Both the position numbers and the translations under genes were made by a program. Below the pieces are notes generated by a model. The model did not search any database, was not told the origin of the DNA, and saw only the letters and a list, made by a program, of their open reading frames with translations. Of a stretch of DNA of 32,460 nt, positions 31,558 to 32,460 are shown piece by piece; the first letter of the stretch is position 1, and every line of letters starts with the position of its first letter. Source of the DNA: JAJPJX01 sp964568355 (GTDB taxonomy: Bacteria; Acidobacteriota; Terriglobia; Bryobacterales; Bryobacteraceae); assembly GCA_964568355.1 (NCBI GenBank), contig CAZMRK010000429.1:1-32460 (forward strand), in the 5' to 3' direction.

Positions 31558-32460
31558 TTACTCGTATCGCAGCGCTACCAGCGGATCTACCCGGGATGCA
31601 CGCCGGGCGGGAATCCAGGCGGCGGCGAGTGCTACCGCGAGCAGGCCCAGCGAGACCAGGCCGTACGTCTCCCAATCGGTCGGGCTGACGCCGTAAAGCA
31701 AGGCGCCGGCGAAGCGGGTCAGGACTACCGCAGCCCCGCATCCGGCCGCCACTCCGAGCAGCACCGGCAGCAGGCCGCGGCGCAGCACGAGGCCGAGCAC
31801 CTCTTCCCGCTGCGCCCCCAGCGCCATGCGAATGCCGATTTCGCGTGTCCGCTGGGCTACAGAAAACGCCACGACGCCATAGATTCCGATGGCTGCGAGC
31901 ACCAGCGCAACCAAGCCCAGGCAACTGGCCAGTACCGCGGTCATGCGCTCCTGGGAGAGTGTGGTATTGAGGTAGCTTTCGAGCGTGGCGATCCCGGAAA
32001 GAGGCACTTCGGGATCGATCGCATTGATCTCGCGTTCCAACCCCGGCAGGATCGCCAGCGGGGCACTCGCCGTGCGGATGGCCAGCGTCATCTCCGGGAT
32101 GTAGGACTGCGCCACGGGCAGATAGAAGCAGGGCCGGATCTCTTCGCGAAAGCTGCTCATCTTGCCGTCGCGCACGATGCCCACAACGGTCACCGGCGCG
32201 GGAGGAGTCCCCACCCCGAACTGGCGGCCGAGGGGATCCTGGCCGGGCCAGAAGCGGCGAGCCATGGCTTCGTTGATGATGGCCACGCGCGGCGAGCCGG
32301 GGCCGTCGGCGGGAGTGAAATCGCGGCCGCGCCCCAGCGGGAGGCCAAGCGTCCGAAACCACCCCGGCGAGATCCTGTTGCGATTGACCTGCATGGTCTG
32401 TGTTGCACCCGGCGGTCCGATCTCGATGGTGTCGTCGATGCGCATCCCCGCGAGCGGCAT
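31558..32460 (-). CDS. ADOP-type ABC transporter permease (MacB/FtsX family), C-terminal part, cut by the window edge
   Basis: The visible 300 residues are the C-terminal part of a large permease. They include a periplasmic MacB-like segment (RISPGWFRTLGLPLGRGRDF; VAIINEAMARRFWPGQDPLG; VVGIVRDGKMSS). The FtsX-type membrane part follows, with three hydrophobic segments (around LVALVLAAIGIYGVVAFSVA, LLPVLLGVAAGCGAAVVL and LVSLGLLAVALAAAWI). It includes the cytoplasmic TREIGIRMALGA coupling motif and the ending ARRASRVDPLVALRYE. These are typical of the acidobacterial duplicated orphan permeases, usually about 800 residues long. An ATG codon happens to lie exactly at the window edge, but it is internal to the gene; the true 5' end lies beyond 32460. 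Confidence 0.9.
   Translation of the reverse strand: MPLAGMRIDDTIEIGPPGATQTMQVNRNRISPGWFRTLGLPLGRGRDFTPADGPGSPRVAIINEAMARRFWPGQDPLGRQFGVGTPPAPVTVVGIVRDGKMSSFREEIRPCFYLPVAQSYIPEMTLAIRTASAPLAILPGLEREINAIDPEVPLSGIATLESYLNTTLSQERMTAVLASCLGLVALVLAAIGIYGVVAFSVAQRTREIGIRMALGAQREEVLGLVLRRGLLPVLLGVAAGCGAAVVLTRFAGALLYGVSPTDWETYGLVSLGLLAVALAAAWIPARRASRVDPLVALRYE

Noticed and set aside
32458..32460. ATG at the right edge as the start of the permease
   Set aside because: The protein begins in the middle of a MacB-like periplasmic region, so the gene must continue beyond the window.

Overview
This is a dense, GC-rich (about 60-65 %) bacterial chromosome segment. The family content points to Acidobacteriota, most likely the Solibacteres/Bryobacteraceae line. 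It carries two very large Oar-like TonB-dependent receptors with an N-terminal carboxypeptidase-regulatory domain. It has an SBBP-repeat protein ending in the C-terminal domain first described from Solibacter (TIGR03437 type). The C-terminal part of an ADOP-type (acidobacterial duplicated orphan) ABC permease runs off the right edge. There are many Tat- or Sec-exported sugar-type enzymes. The taxonomic call is an inference from these families. I see no rRNA, tRNA, transposase, integrase or CRISPR array, and no stretch over 300 bases without a gene.

Layout. 1-6.1 kb: an Oar-like receptor (minus), with a good sigma70-type promoter, diverges from a secreted DUF7948/SBBP/Soli_cterm protein (plus). 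6.19-8.06 kb: a two-gene, lower-GC (about 47-52 % in sampled lines) island encodes a SAMHD1-like HD phosphohydrolase and a YwgA/Panacea-like protein, with a perfect hairpin at each end. 8.1-13.1 kb: a second Oar-like receptor and a downstream Tat-exported protein of unknown function (both minus). 13.25-17.29 kb: four tandem minus-strand genes: an exported Gfo/Idh/MocA-type oxidoreductase, FabI, an EgtD-like methyltransferase with altered key residues, and a secreted protein of unknown function.

17.3-22.2 kb (plus): recG and rsmD overlap by one base. They are followed by a Tat-exported aldo/keto-reductase-fold protein that lacks most of its catalytic tetrad and overlaps a gene fusing a four-heme cytochrome c region to an FGE-sulfatase (SUMF1-like) domain. 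22.26-27.69 kb (minus): a small Cys/His protein, a YpdA-like flavoprotein overlapping alaS by 4 bases, and a Cys/Met-metabolism PLP enzyme. A cloverleaf-shaped repeat and a palindromic operator-like site lie upstream of alaS. 27.7-29.6 kb (plus): a creatininase-family hydrolase and a Tat-exported TIM-barrel protein with an apparently leaderless start. 29.7-31.5 kb (minus): TIM-barrel protein, DUF2911 protein and MmcQ/YjbR protein, probably one operon. 31.56 kb to the end: partial ADOP permease.

Most of the window is housekeeping plus the macromolecule-scavenging, exported-enzyme repertoire expected of a soil acidobacterium. The parts that most deserve follow-up are (i) the low-GC HD phosphohydrolase/YwgA-like pair, a candidate nucleotide-depletion or toxin-antitoxin/defence-like module; (ii) the exported degenerate AKR coupled to a cytochrome-FGE fusion; (iii) the YpdA-like protein with Thr in place of the expected redox Cys14; (iv) the EgtD-like enzyme; and (v) the dyad in the alaS promoter. 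All functional statements come from reading sequence motifs without database searches.
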